This document shows positions 22,896 to 35,290 of a stretch of DNA of 64,000 nucleotides, piece after piece (the first letter of the stretch is position 1; the number at the start of each line of letters is the position of its first letter). Source of the DNA: Welwitschia mirabilis (Eukaryota; Gnetophyta; Gnetopsida; Welwitschiales); assembly GCA_051453625.1 (NCBI GenBank), contig JBOZIK010000001.1, forward strand, positions 239,422,284 to 239,486,283, read 5' to 3'. The notes below the pieces were generated by a model. The model was not told the DNA's origin and made no database searches. It saw only the letters and a list, made by a program, of their open reading frames with translations. A program made the translations under genes and the position numbers.

Positions 22896-23857
22896 AAATA
22901 CTTTCACTTTTACAACAAATTTTATTCCCTTTAAAAATAAAGCTTTTAAATATGGACATAAAATAAGAGGAGCAAGATACAAGATTCTTCACCCCCTTTT
23001 TAATTACAAAGTGGGAATAAACATATGAACAAAATGCTTCAACAACAACGATACTTTAAAATGAACAAACAACTCTTATGAATAAGATTCATTCACTACA
23101 ATGATTTTGGATCTCTACTCTTGTTATCACTTGTGCTTGCAAGCTTTTAAACCTTCTCCAATGTATAACATTGATGAGGCTTTCTTGTGTGTATTGTAAA
23201 TGCAATCATAGAAGAAATTCACAAACTTCAAACAAAGTTAGAAAATATGATTTACTACAACCACTTGTTAATAGAAAGCATCCGAAATGAAATTATGTGG
23301 CCTTTATTCCATTCTTAGGATTCTCTAAAAGAATTGCAATAAAACATCTTCTTTACACTCCAATATAAACTACAACACAGATTTGGACACAACCACAAAA
23401 CTAATTTTCAAAGTGCACAAAGATAAAACAAAAAACTCAAGATGTCATACTCTTCTCTCTGCTACACCATTAAAAAAGAACTGCTAGCTATTGCATCTTA
23501 TGATTGAACAACGATTCACAAGTTAAGAGTTTCTACAATAAAATGTGCTCAACATCTTACTCCAATTAAAGGATTCAACTTTGCATTGAGATACTAACAT
23601 AGACAAAGATAGGTTCTTTACTAGTGAAAAGAGCATTTTGGTAACTAGGAATTCTGTGTGCATACTAATCAACAAGAGGCTTGGAAAATCATTCTTGGAG
23701 AGGATGGAGAAGCTAGACTCAGCAATGGAAAGCCAAAAACAAAGATCAGTCATCAAGAAAATAAAAGTATTGCATGTTACTCTGAGACGTATGGGTTTCT
23801 AATGCAAGAACTTCCTTGGATGTTTTTTGTACCTAGCTGTTAAGCCAAGAGCACAGA

Positions 23858-23871
23858 CGACTATGATACCA
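23858..23871 (-). other. primer-binding site of the gag-only element
   Basis: TGGTATCATAGTCG on the minus strand, one base from the 5' LTR. It fits the plant tRNA-iMet-type PBS (TGGTATCAGAGC) used by copia elements. Confidence 0.7.
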
Positions 23872-23872
23872 T

Positions 23873-24091
23873 TGAAGGACTAATGGTGAATTGAAATTAA
23901 AAAATTCTTAGCTCCACATCATTAAATTGAGATTCAAGATGCATAAATAACACATTTTCAAGAATTTGCAGAGGATTTAGTGGAGATATAATGGAGGAAA
24001 TCAAGGGAATGAAAATGGCAAACAGAAGATAGGGGTGATGTGTGTAGAAAATAAAGGGATATAAGAGAAAAATCATAGAAAATTTCCAACA
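23873..24091 (-). repeat. 5' LTR of the gag-only element
   Basis: 219 bp, next to the PBS on one side and the CTTGG target duplication (24092-24096) on the other. Confidence 0.85.
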
Positions 24092-25135
24092 CTTGGGTCA
24101 GGTTTGGGCCAAGAAGTTGTCATAACCATTGAATTTTTGCATGTAATTCATGCTTGACTAAGAAAAATTATCATAATAAATTTTATGCCCTTTAAAAAAT
24201 AAAGATTTTAGAAATGAACATAAAATAAGAGGAGAAAGATACAAGATACTTCACCCCTTTTTTAATCACAAAGCAGGGATAGATATATGACCAAAAGCTT
24301 CAACAATGGCAGCGCTTTAAAATGAACAAACAACCCTTACGAATAAAATTCGTTCACTGTAACAATTTTGGATCTCTACTATTATTATGATTTTTGCTTG
24401 CAAGCTTTCAAACCTTTTCCAATGCATAATATTGATGAGGCTTTTCTTGTGTGTATTGTAAATGAAATCATGGAAGAAATTCACAAACTTCAAATAGATT
24501 TAGAAAGTATGATTTACTATAAGCACTTGTTAACAAAAAGCATCTAAAATGATATTATGTGGCTTTTATCCCATTCTTAGAATTCTCTAAATGAATTGCA
24601 ATAAAACATCTTCTTTGCACTACAATATAAACTAAAACATAGATTTAAATACAACCATAAAACTAATTTTCAGAGTGCACAGAGATAAAACAAAAAGCTT
24701 AATATGTCATACCCTTTTCTATGCTACACTCATTAAAAAGGAACTACTAGCTACTGCATCGTATGAATGAATAAGGATTTACAAGTTAAGAGTCTATGTA
24801 ATAGAATGTGCTCAACATCTTACTCCACTTAAAGGATTCAGCTTTAGATTGAGATACGGACATAAAGAAAGAGGGGTTCTTTACTAATCAAAAGAGAATT
24901 CTGGTAACCAAGAATTATGTATGCACACTAATTAATAACAGACTTAGGAGATCATTTGTCGAGAGGATGGAAAAGGTAGACTCAGCAGTGAAAAGACAAA
25001 AGGAAAAACCAGTCATCAAGTGAAAAAATTATTGCATGTTACTCTGAGACGTGTAAGTTTCTGATGCAAGAAATTCCTTGGATTCTCTTTTATGTCTAGC
25101 TATTAAGCCAAGAGCATAAGCAACTTTAATACCAC

Positions 25136-25354
25136 TGAAGAACTGATGGTGGACTGAAGTAAAAGAATTCTTATCTTCAAACCATTAGATAGAGATTCAA
25201 GATTCTTAAATAACACATTTTGAAGATTTTATAGAGGATTTAGTGGAGCTACAATTGAGGAAAATAAGGGAATGAAAACAACAGCCAAAAGATAGGGATG
25301 AGATGTGTAGAAAATAAAGGAATATAAGGGTAAAATCATAGAAAATTTCCAACA
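25136..25354 (-). repeat. third LTR copy, in the duplicated unit
   Basis: 219 bp, TG...CA, again followed by CTTGG (25355-25359). Its PBS has decayed to AGTGGTATTAAAG. It resembles the other two LTRs, but its origin is duplication and not retrotransposition. Confidence 0.8.
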
Positions 25355-25440
25355 CTTGGGTTGGTTTTAGGCTAAAAAGTTATAACAACCATTGAATTTT
25401 TACATGTGATTAATGCTTAACTAAGCAAAATTAGCATATG

Positions 25441-26867
25441 GTGTTGTAGCACCATTTTACTCATGGAATTAATGTTATAGCATCACAACTATATTGAAAA
25501 CTAACTACCTTAACTTTTAAAAAATAAATTTACTCAATTTTGTTTCTTTTGGCTAATATTACATAAAATCATGTTAGCTAAAAAGTGATTAGAAATGAAC
25601 AAATTATGGTTGTCAAAATGCAAATTTATAAGGTATTAATGTTCTAAAAGGCTCTGAGATCATTAAATGTTATGCATCTAGTGTTAGAATGAGTTGGAAT
25701 TATCACATCAACAAGTGGATTAGATATGATGATGGAAAAAAGACTATGAATCATCTGTAGAGTTGATCAGTTGGAGTAGTCCTTCATGCTCCACATTTTT
25801 GCCCTTGATCTCGACCTCCTAATCATGATCATCATGAATAGCCTTAAACTAAAGCACAATGTGTTGTTTTGATTTCATTAATTACCTAAGGTTTCTGTAA
25901 CCTAAAAAGCATAAGAATACCTCTAAGTGAAGTATTATAGTTAAAAAATAATGCAAAATTATGGCTATTAACACCTTATTTCATAAAAAATTTAGGCTTC
26001 ATGACTTACTTTAGGTTTCTTTGACTATGGGATTTCCTCAAAGGTCCATTCTTCTTCATGTATATGTCACCCATGATGATCATTTCTTTTTCTCTTATAA
26101 TGTATAAAGTAAGAGTAGAGTAAAGAATTATAGAGTTGTATAATAATATTATGAATACACAACTCTTATACTTATCCTATTCATCTTTCTCTTTCTAACA
26201 CTAAAATTTCTTGTTTACAAGTTATATAATACTGTAATTAATAACACTCTATAATACTAATGGAATCCTTTATCACTTTAGTACAAGGACATCATATGTA
26301 TTTCTTCAAATTTCTATTTAGTAGTGATATATTTCTAAAAATTGAATAACACCTCATAAAATGAGTAATTTTTTTGTATCATTATGAAGTGTAAAACTAT
26401 ATTTAACTTTGGATTCCATGTCCAATTTATTATGACTATAATAGACATTTAGTAAGGGTTTTAATGATTCCTGCATTATTATTTAAATAATTGACATGAT
26501 CAAGTAATAATCCAAGAGATTCTTAATTGAATACATTCATTTATAAATTCTCTTTATCGTCCTTTTTAATAGAAATGGCATCTTATGTCATGTACCAAAT
26601 TTTGAAGTCAAACAATTGTAAGAATAAAAGTTATTTTTTGAGGATCTTATGATGTATGGATTGCTATATCTAGATCAAGCTTTCACAAGATTGATCTTGA
26701 AAGGCTTATAATATTTAATTGTGCTTATAAATGAATTTTCCTTAATTTGCAATGTAAATTCATTATAAGAAGTTATATTTAACAGGTCATATCAGTTCAT
26801 AGTTTTCTTTCATTAGTGGTTATACTTTAGTTATTATTTTATACTTTGTTTTATTATTATTTATGGT
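25441..26867. other. gene-free AT-rich DNA
   Basis: Nothing recognised on either strand beyond short AT-biased open frames. Confidence 0.45.
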
Positions 26868-27012
26868 GATGTCAAATTCAAAACTTATAGTGACTATAAC
26901 TCGTCCTCAGAAGTACAACCATCCTAATTTTTTAAATGAATGATTTAGTTATTCCCAAGGCTTGATAGTATTCTAAGTAAGGCATTTAAAGTTTTGAACC
27001 CATGAACTTCTA
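26868..27012 (-). mobile_element. tRNA-derived SINE copy, incomplete
   Basis: Similar over more than 100 bp to the 28253-28442 copy, sharing GTACAACCATC, GGCTT-ATAGTATTCT and TTTGAACCCA. The A-box end is absent or replaced next to the assembly gap. Confidence 0.5.
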
Positions 27013-27029
27013 AATTTTCTAAGTAAAAG

Positions 27030-27185
27030 AACTTAAAATTTTCTAACCACTTTCTATNNNNNNNNNNNNNNNNNNNNNNNNNNNNNNNNNNNNNNNNNNN
27101 NNNNNNNNNNNNNNNNNNNNNNNNNNNNNNNNNNNNNNNNNNNNNNNNNNNNNNNNNAACTTAAAATTTTCTAACCACTTTCTAT
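27030..27185. repeat. 28-bp identical flanks around a gap
   Basis: The 28 bases before the gap (27030-27057) and the 28 bases after it (27158-27185) are identical, beginning AACTTAAAATTTTCTAACC. Most likely the two contig ends overlap and the gap is artificial. Confidence 0.85.
27058..27157. other. assembly gap (100 N)
   Basis: Exactly 100 N, flanked by a 28-bp identical sequence; probably no missing DNA. Confidence 0.95.
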
Positions 27186-28252
27186 TTTTGAGACATTTTA
27201 AAAATGACATTTTTCATTTAAGAAATAAGATCTATTAAGTTCAAGATTTGATTTTTCTACTTTCCTTATGTTTCTAAAGAAATATTAGAAATGTTTTTCA
27301 AATTTGATTGGGTAGAATTTTTATATGTACTTTACCACATATAAGACTACTTTTAGGACTTTTTCAAGTGAAATAATCTAAACCTCTTCATTTAAGATTA
27401 CATGCATTTTCCTTTACTCACATATTAAACACTAGTAAAATGAGACAAGCCTTATTATAGGTCTTCTAAAAACATTTATGTCCTAATATTATAAAACCCT
27501 TATAACATTTTCAACTTCAAACAAGATATGACTCAAGCTATATAGAATTTAAACTTATAAAATCTTCAAACAGACCAACTGCATATCATAGATGACATTC
27601 TTAGGAGAGAATGTAACCAACAATCTAAACCAATGTGGAATCCTTTATTCTGTAAGGTAAAAAGGTGTAAAGCAGCATAAGGTCTGGTTTAAAAAGGAAT
27701 TTTGCATTCTTGGTTTTACACATAAAAATTAATTCGATATATTTTTCGATTCTATATTCAATTGTTTACTAGATTAACAAAACTAATTCCACTCCACCTT
27801 GTACCTTAAGTTAATTTCTATGTCTCGTATTTAACATGTGTAATGAATAAAAGTTCGAGAATTTTATACAATGTCAAAACTTTAGTTTAGTGATGTAAAA
27901 TATTATAATGATACTTTAATCATTTATAAAACTTTTAAAGTTACTATTCACGCTTATTACTAATTCATGGCATTCTTATGATACTAACACAACTATGTCT
28001 TTTATGATTTATTAATAAGCTTAATATATAATTTTATTAACATAAGCTACTCTAGTAACATGTCTTATCAATTTGATATAACGACTCATTGACAATACTA
28101 ATAACTTACTTGTTTGATATAACTTTAATATAAGATTAGTATCAATTATATAGATAGTAATATTAGCACATAATATATGTAATCATACACATTAGAACAT
28201 GTTCAGTGAAGTTAGACATAACAATTTTAAACCCAGTATAGTTGGGTTGGGG
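27186..28252. other. gene-free AT-rich DNA
   Basis: No coding or repeat signature was recognised. Confidence 0.45.
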
Positions 28253-28442
28253 AGGGAGAGGTGTCAAACTTAAAACTTTTAGTGATCATACCTCCCTTTG
28301 AGGAGTACAACCATCATGATGACTCAAATAAATAATTTAATTATAACAAGGGCTTCATAGTATTCTGATTTTGGCATCCAATGATTTGAACCCACAACCT
28401 TCTAAATGTAAGACAAGTGTCTTACTAGTTGGACTCCCATCA
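28253..28442 (-). mobile_element. tRNA-derived SINE copy
   Basis: On the minus strand, GTCCAACTAGTAAGACAC (A-box-like) is followed by GTGGGTTCAAATC (B-box) at normal pol III promoter spacing. An AT-rich body follows, ending near TTTGACACC. Related copies lie at 17190 (+) and 26868 (-). Confidence 0.5.
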
Positions 28443-29199
28443 GATTAGCAAACTTAGGATAGCAAATATTATACATATAAGATTACAACTCTAACACCTC
28501 AAAGAGGTAATCTAAGGGAATCAATATTTCCTTTTCCCCTTAAATAATATTCTATTTATGTTTTTTGAATATAATATTTCATAGAATAAAAATAGAAATG
28601 TCACATTTAATATTACAACTTATACATGTACTATAGTCAACTCAAAATAAGAATAAAATAATATTCTTCCCTTACCAAAGTTTACAAGGTTAATCATGCC
28701 TTCAGCACAGTAAAAAAAATTTATAAGGGATGTGTAGATAATCCAACATTGTAAAGGGAATAAGAAGGTTCATCCAATAATAACATCAAATAATGAAATA
28801 TTAGCTTAAAAAATGATTAACATGTTACATCAAACAACTTGTATCTAAATGATTATGTCAATTAAGTAATCACTATAGTTTTATTTTAATGTAAAAATTA
28901 AATAACATTTTTTTTGTAGAATATCATGCTATGTATCTATAATGGTTTTAACTTCACTACAAGCATTCTACATTTTACAAATAAAGTGTTAATTGTCTAG
29001 TAAAAACTGGTTTAAAACAACAAAATAAGATAGATCATCATTAATATTAAAATGTTCTCAATAATTTGATTGGTAAGTTATATATATAATGACATAGACA
29101 ATATATAACAACTCTTAGAAAACTCAAAAACATAAAGTGCTTTCTATGTTCATTAGATTAAGAAATCTTAGGATTGCCACATAGGTTTTTTTTTCACTA
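28443..29199. other. gene-free AT-rich DNA
   Basis: Nothing recognised. Confidence 0.4.
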
Positions 29200-30480
29200 T
29201 TATTGTTAATAGATTCAAGAGAAACCTTTTTTTTGCCTATTGATGAAGTGAGGAACAGTGATCTTATATCATCTCACCTATTTGTTTTGGCTATGGATGA
29301 ACTAAAATCTTTTCTGAGGAATTTGAAGAATTAGGATCAAAGTGGAGGTCTCATCCCAGCCTATAGATGTAAGTTGGTAATGCATTTTAATTTGTTGATT
29401 ATACCTTTATTTTCTTACAGTACGTATGTTCATGATCTGATATATGTGTTGTATAGTTTTTTTAAGGCTTTGAGGTAATTATTAATTATAACATCTATAA
29501 ATTATATTCTTTTCATCTTAACAAAAATCAAATAATGGTTGGGATTTTAATTTCTCTTATTAGGATGGGTAAAGACCAATAACAAGAGGTTATAGCTAAA
29601 ATTAATAACAAATTGACAAGTTGGAAAATCAAGTCTTATCTCAAGTAGTAATATTTTAGATTATCAGAAGTTCTCTTTGGTCTCTTTTCTTATACCTCAC
29701 ATCTTGCTATGCAGCTTTTCAAGTTGCTATTCAACTCATGAAAAAGATTAAATGCTAATTATTATGGAATGAGAATAATTAGAGAAAGCTTCACATGCTT
29801 GGTTGAGATGACAATTGTAGAAATTTTAAAGAAGAAAAAGGGAGATGAAGGAAGCTCTTTGGATTTAACATGATATTTTTAGGGAAACTTATTTGGCAAT
29901 TACAACATTTTAATAAGCCTTAGACTAGGATAATGAAAGCTAAATATTTGTATAAAGGACCTACTTTTGAATTGATGCTTATGATCATTAACTCATCTTT
30001 AATATGGTGAAGCTTTGAAAAAATTAAATCCTAGTACTGTTTCTTGATTAAATATGGTAGACCCTAATAAAGAATTCTTTAAGAAATGATGTTCCGCTAG
30101 TAGTGAATAATATCATGGTTTGATGGATTAGGTCTTTCTTGCCATCAAAGTTTGAAATTCTTATGTCTAAAATTTTACGCAATAAGTTAGCTATCAAGTA
30201 TGCAGTATTTAAAAGAGGGGTCACATCTAATACTAATTGTAAGTTATGTTATGAGAATGGAAACATTAATCATGTCCTAGTAACTCATCCAGCTCTAGTT
30301 ATGATGAGGTGGTAAGTGAGGGTAATTACCACATTGTAACATGATATGAATGACCTTTATCACATTTATGGCCATTGGGTTAAAGAATAAATATAGTAAA
30401 GGGTTCTTACTTTTATGATTTATCTTCATACAGTGGTGGTCTCTGAGAAATCGGAGAGTGTTTAGTAACAATGTCATTTC
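29200..30480 (+). mobile_element. decayed L1-type LINE relic (RT and zf-RVT)
   Basis: Plus-strand reading gives SHLFVLAMDELKSFLRNLK (about 29270-29330), matching the 'G(V/L)RQGDPLSP(Y/F)LFVLxM(E/D)xL' RT block. It continues with GKLIWQLQHFNKP and IMKAKYLYKGPT (about 29883-29970), the 'AKLxWRL...ILKAKYF' block of plant L1 elements. Then come ILRNKLAIKYAVFKRG and CKLCYENGNINHVLVTHP (about 30173-30290), matching the C-terminal zf-RVT Cys motif. Frames shift between blocks and stops are common, and the RT active-site box is not readable. No poly(A) tail or target duplication was located. Confidence 0.6.
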
Positions 30481-33400
30481 AACAAATGAAATTTAGCACT
30501 AGATTATAATGTAGTAAAAGGCCATTACATTTTATAGGATACAATAAACTTGGTATTACCTTAAAATGAGCCTATGAATGAAGAAGAGAGTAGGTAAGAT
30601 GAAGAAAATAATGGACAAGGTTCTCCTCCTAAGGTTTGATTCTCCTCTTAAGGTTTAGTTTTCTTTAAGAAATGAAGAGAATAAAGCAAATATTAGTAGG
30701 CTGGGCTCTAATAGAATCTATTTAGCTATTTTTAATAGTGATTCTAGGTGTTCCCTAAGGGTAATTACTAGTTAGGATAGTTTAGAAAAATTTAACGCAG
30801 TAAGGTGGAAAAGTAAAAAATTTGAGGAGCTCTTTAGTTTAATAAAGGATGATAATGTATTCCTAGTAGTTACCTTATAAATGCTTAAGCATAGTAGGTC
30901 AATTGCTTTAAAAAGAGACAAGAAAGAAACCTTGGTTTCCTTAGTACTAAAAACATAATTCCTAAGAAGGTTAGTTATACATTAGCCAAAGAAATGGATG
31001 CTAAATTAGATGATGGATAAGAACATACAGAGAATAATAAGGAGGATAATAAGTTGTAGTTACAAATTTTGATCTGTTAAGAAATAAGTGTGATGCCCAT
31101 TTGAGGGCATTTATGATGGTAAAGATGGAAAGATCTTGGAGTTAATTACTCCAACTTTAAATGGAATTTCAAGGAATTAATTTTGAAGGCTAAGGATAGT
31201 GGGACAAACAAACAAGATATTACTCTTTCTTAAATGATTAGCAAGATGAGATTCATACATAATCTCAGTTCATCACAAGCAACTCTTATAAAGAAGATTT
31301 ATAGATTATCAAGAATAATCCTCCTATCAGCACCACTCTAGTTAGATAGTTTTTTAAATAATGATACTTAATGGTTTTAGTTGTATTTTAAAAATCTTTC
31401 TTTTTATCTTGTTCATGTCATTTCTTCTTTACAAACATGCTTGATTTTAATTTTAATTAATAATGATCTTTGTTATTTTAGACTTTCCTCTTTTTTCCTA
31501 TGTGCTAATGATGTTGATTTAAGCTATTATGTTATAGCTCGACGTAATAAGGAATCATCTTTCTTTTAACCCTTATTAGTTAGGATTTTTGATTTACTTA
31601 ATTAAAAAACACATAAAGTGCTAAAATAACACTATTGGAATGATAAAATAAGCATAATTGGGGGATAGAAATATGTAAAATTTATGTTTTAACACATCTC
31701 GTAATCATTTGATTTCTAATTCCATAATAATACAAGTAAATATAATCAATAAGAATCACATGCAACTCTAGAAATTGATTATAAGTATGTAAAAAGTATT
31801 GAAGCTATTAGTTGAGCTAAATCTATTTTCACAATTTCTTTTTTAAGAGGGTAAGATAGATAAGTATGTGTCACACAAATGCTTAGTGGCACTTGGGCCC
31901 ATGAAAACTATACGGCTCTATCAATGCAAGGTTTTGAACTTGAGACCCATGTTTAATATGTTCAAGGCTTAAACATTATGACAATCGTTCTTGGACAAAT
32001 CTATTTTTATAATCACTAGTTGTTATTTACTAGTTTTATTTCAAATATGAGTAAGTTTACATATGTATTCTACAAAAAAAGAAAAATATTTGTATAACTA
32101 AAATTAAAAAAATAATAATTAACTATCTTATGATTGTGGTTAAACACAAAAAAATGAACTAAATGAAATTGGAAAAACAAAATAACATAACTTCATATAG
32201 CATAGATCATTTACATTTTATATTATATTATTTTCATTTCATATTATAGAATTTATCTTTCATAAAATAGTATCACATTTCGTATTATAATATTGCAGAT
32301 CATTCTATTTTACGTTATTATATACTACAATGTATGGAACTTCATATCATATTATACTTTATATATGAATATAATTTACTCCACTAAAAAATGTAGGAAA
32401 CTTCATTTAGAACATCATATTATAGAATAGATGCATAACATTGATTATCTAATATCATAAGAAAAAACATATTTTTATATCATAGGTAATATAACTTAAA
32501 TTCTAATACACTAAGCAATACTACAGTATTTGATACAGTATTATGTACACAAAAAATGATACAAACTAAGCGTCGCATTATAAAACAAAATAATTATTCA
32601 AAATTTCACATATAACATAAAAGTAACACATATTAACTTGTATCAAATAAAGCATAAGTTTAAATTAAAATAAATCAATGAGTCTTTCACCAAACATTCC
32701 ATTCCATAACCAAAGTCTTAAACTATTAAAAATCTTAAAAGTATTGATACCTCTTATTTTCCTTTAAAACGTTTTTAAAAAAATTTGTTTAACAACCTTT
32801 CTAAACTCTTTATATTTTTTAATGTTTTTAAGGATAATTTTTAAACTACTTTAAGTTATCTATTATCAAGCTCAGAATATTAAAGCTCTACTTTATTAGG
32901 TTGCTAAAGCACTACAAGTTTGTATACAAGGGATCTCAAATGGTTCTATCTCTTATAGATAGTTAATCAATTTTAGATTTTTGGGATTCAATTTTGTTTA
33001 TAATTTTTAAAATTCTTCTGATTGTTGAGAAACCAAATTATATAATTTCTCTTTTTTAAGATAATTTTTACACCAAATTCTATAATTTAATTCTCTATTT
33101 ATCATTTTTATTAATTTAATATTTCTTATATAATATTATGAGATGGTTAAAATTTGTAATCTATTTAAGGGTAATTACATGTTACATATATTGCTTGATC
33201 AAAGCTAACATTTGTGTTTTTAGCTTACTTGACCTTGATTTGTAAATTTTTTCATATAATATGTTTTGTAATTTTTCTTTCATAATCCATCAAACCATTA
33301 TATAATAAACCTATGATATCAGTTTTAATCAACATATCTAAGTATTTGTTATTTATTAGAATAGTATCTTAAGAAAAACTGTCCTTTTTAGTATTAATCA

Positions 33401-35190
33401 AAATTTCCATAACCTTTGATTCATGATCATTTAAATATTGATCAGATTATATTTTCCACTTGTCTAAGTTGTGTTTTTATTATAGTTATATTAAACTCTA
33501 TGATTACTCATAAAATAGCCACCCATGCACTATAATTAAGATATTCTAAAAATAATTATAAGAGCCAATACTTCAATAATGAGTTACTTGGATATAGATG
33601 ATACGATTCATTTATCTTTGCACATTATCTGGGAGAAGGTAATGTATGAACTTAATCTTTTTCCATTTACTTGTACCTTTAATTCCATCTTCACCCATCT
33701 TGATCCTTAAATAAAAGTCATGGTAACCAGTGCCTAGGAAGATTTGGTAGGAATGATTAAAATTGATGATTGATGAAATACTTTGCTTTGATTTCCCATT
33801 AATTAGATAATTCGTTTTAATTTTATATGCTAATGAATTTTTCTTCATGAGTCGTTCTTTATTTCCATAAAAATTAGAGTATTTATATCTTTCTTTATAT
33901 TCTTAGTAATAGTATAAGACCATGATAATTTCTTTATCTGTTCTAAAGATTTTGATAAAAATATAATTTTAGACAATAAAATATTCTTATAATTAACTAA
34001 TCCTAGTACTTTAGTATTTAAGAATTCAACAACCCTATGACATAGGGGTTTTATTAATTTTATGGGAACATAACTAGTACTTTGTAAGGCACTTATCTTA
34101 TCATTAAATAAAATTATATATGTTCTTTGTTCTTTCCTCTTCTCAACAACTGTATAAAAGTAAGGGCTTGTAGCCTTAGAGCCATAAATAATAAAATAAA
34201 TATTATTATAATTATCTTTCATGAAAAAATATTTACATTATAAAACTATTATAGAACATGATGATTACTATAAGTTGATAAACTAAAATTTACCAATTTA
34301 GTATTAATAAGCATGTAATAAACATTATATAACTTTAAAACTCATAATTATTTAGATTTTAAATTTTAGCTAACTTTACTATTTCCAAAGTATACTTAGC
34401 TTCAATGCTCTATTTAGGTTTGTTTGAAAATTTTCACAGATTCAAAGAAGCTAAGTCATGTTTTTCAAAAATAAATGATATAACTTATTTTTTAATGAAT
34501 TATAAGAGGTTTCTCATAGAAATCTTGTTCTTTCAAAAGGGATAATGGTGAAGTAATTTATTTTAGTAATAACAACACAACAAAGATTAATATTATTATT
34601 ATAGAAGTGTTTCTCAAAAAGGATTCTTATAAAATAAATTACTACTACTCTAATGTTACTATAACTAATTGAAAATGACATGCATAATAATTTAAACTAG
34701 ATATAATCCTAAAATTCTAAAATGAATTTTCATGTTTAAAATTTTCTACTTTATAAGAAATCATTAATAAAAGTACATAACAATGATGATATTCACAAAC
34801 ACTCTTGAATAAATAGCTATTATGTTTCTATGAAATGTCAAAGAAGCTTTAGAAATAGAGAAAATCAAAGTTTATAGGTTGCTTAAAAATTCAAAAGTGT
34901 AACCTATTTTGAGTGCAAAATAATTGACAATTTTTAATTTCTTTATTTCAAACTTGTTGATTTCATTAATTCTTATAAAAAATTCTAAGACTCATTAACT
35001 CCATTATTACCTTATTTGAATTATGTTAGAAGTTGCTCTCAAACATGAGGTTATGGATTCTATTAATAGTATGCATAGAATAGTATTATGTACAATGTTT
35101 ATCATACAAAGTATTATAACCCACATTTTGTAAGCTTTAATTAATAGGGTTTCTAAACTATGTAAAACATTTTTATATTAATTTTAATGA
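30481..35190. other. long gene-free AT-rich stretch
   Basis: Very AT-rich with no recognisable protein domain. It contains a possible decayed SINE (minus, about 31862-31990, B-box-like AGTTCAAAACC). It also holds two neighbouring minus-strand open frames (34222-33845 and 33848-33612, 125 and 78 codons, 4-base overlap) with no recognisable family. In sequence this AT-rich, frames of that length can arise by chance. Confidence 0.4.
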
Positions 35191-35290
35191 NNNNNNNNNN
35201 NNNNNNNNNNNNNNNNNNNNNNNNNNNNNNNNNNNNNNNNNNNNNNNNNNNNNNNNNNNNNNNNNNNNNNNNNNNNNNNNNNNNNNNNNN
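35191..35290. other. assembly gap (100 N)
   Basis: Exactly 100 N; the flanks do not overlap, so missing sequence is likely. Confidence 0.95.

Larger units (their letters stand above)
21692..24091 (-). mobile_element. compact gag-only copia LTR element (TR-GAG type)
   Basis: A complete 2.4-kb element on the minus strand. LTRs at 21692-21909 (218 bp) and 23873-24091 (219 bp) both run TG...CA. CTTGG lies immediately outside both ends (21687-21691 and 24092-24096) as a 5-bp target-site duplication. The minus-strand PBS, TGGTATCATAG (about 23861-23871), fits tRNA-iMet priming as in plant copia. The PPT CAAAGGGGAAAT (21910-21921) abuts the 3' LTR. The internal 1.96 kb holds one coding region, a copia-type gag, and no protease, integrase, RT or RNase H. 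This matches the TR-GAG class of non-autonomous elements. It would depend on enzymes from a related copia element. The right half was later duplicated in tandem. Confidence 0.85.
22917..25440. repeat. 1.26-kb tandem duplication of part element plus flank
   Basis: Unit 1 (about 22917-24175) and unit 2 (about 24176-25440) align throughout. Each consists of the right part of the element's internal region, the PBS, one LTR, the CTTGG target duplication and about 80 bp of non-element flank (CATTGAATTTTT-CATGT stretch). Because flanking host DNA is included, this is a later segmental duplication and not a second insertion. The junction is near 24170-24180. Confidence 0.8.
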
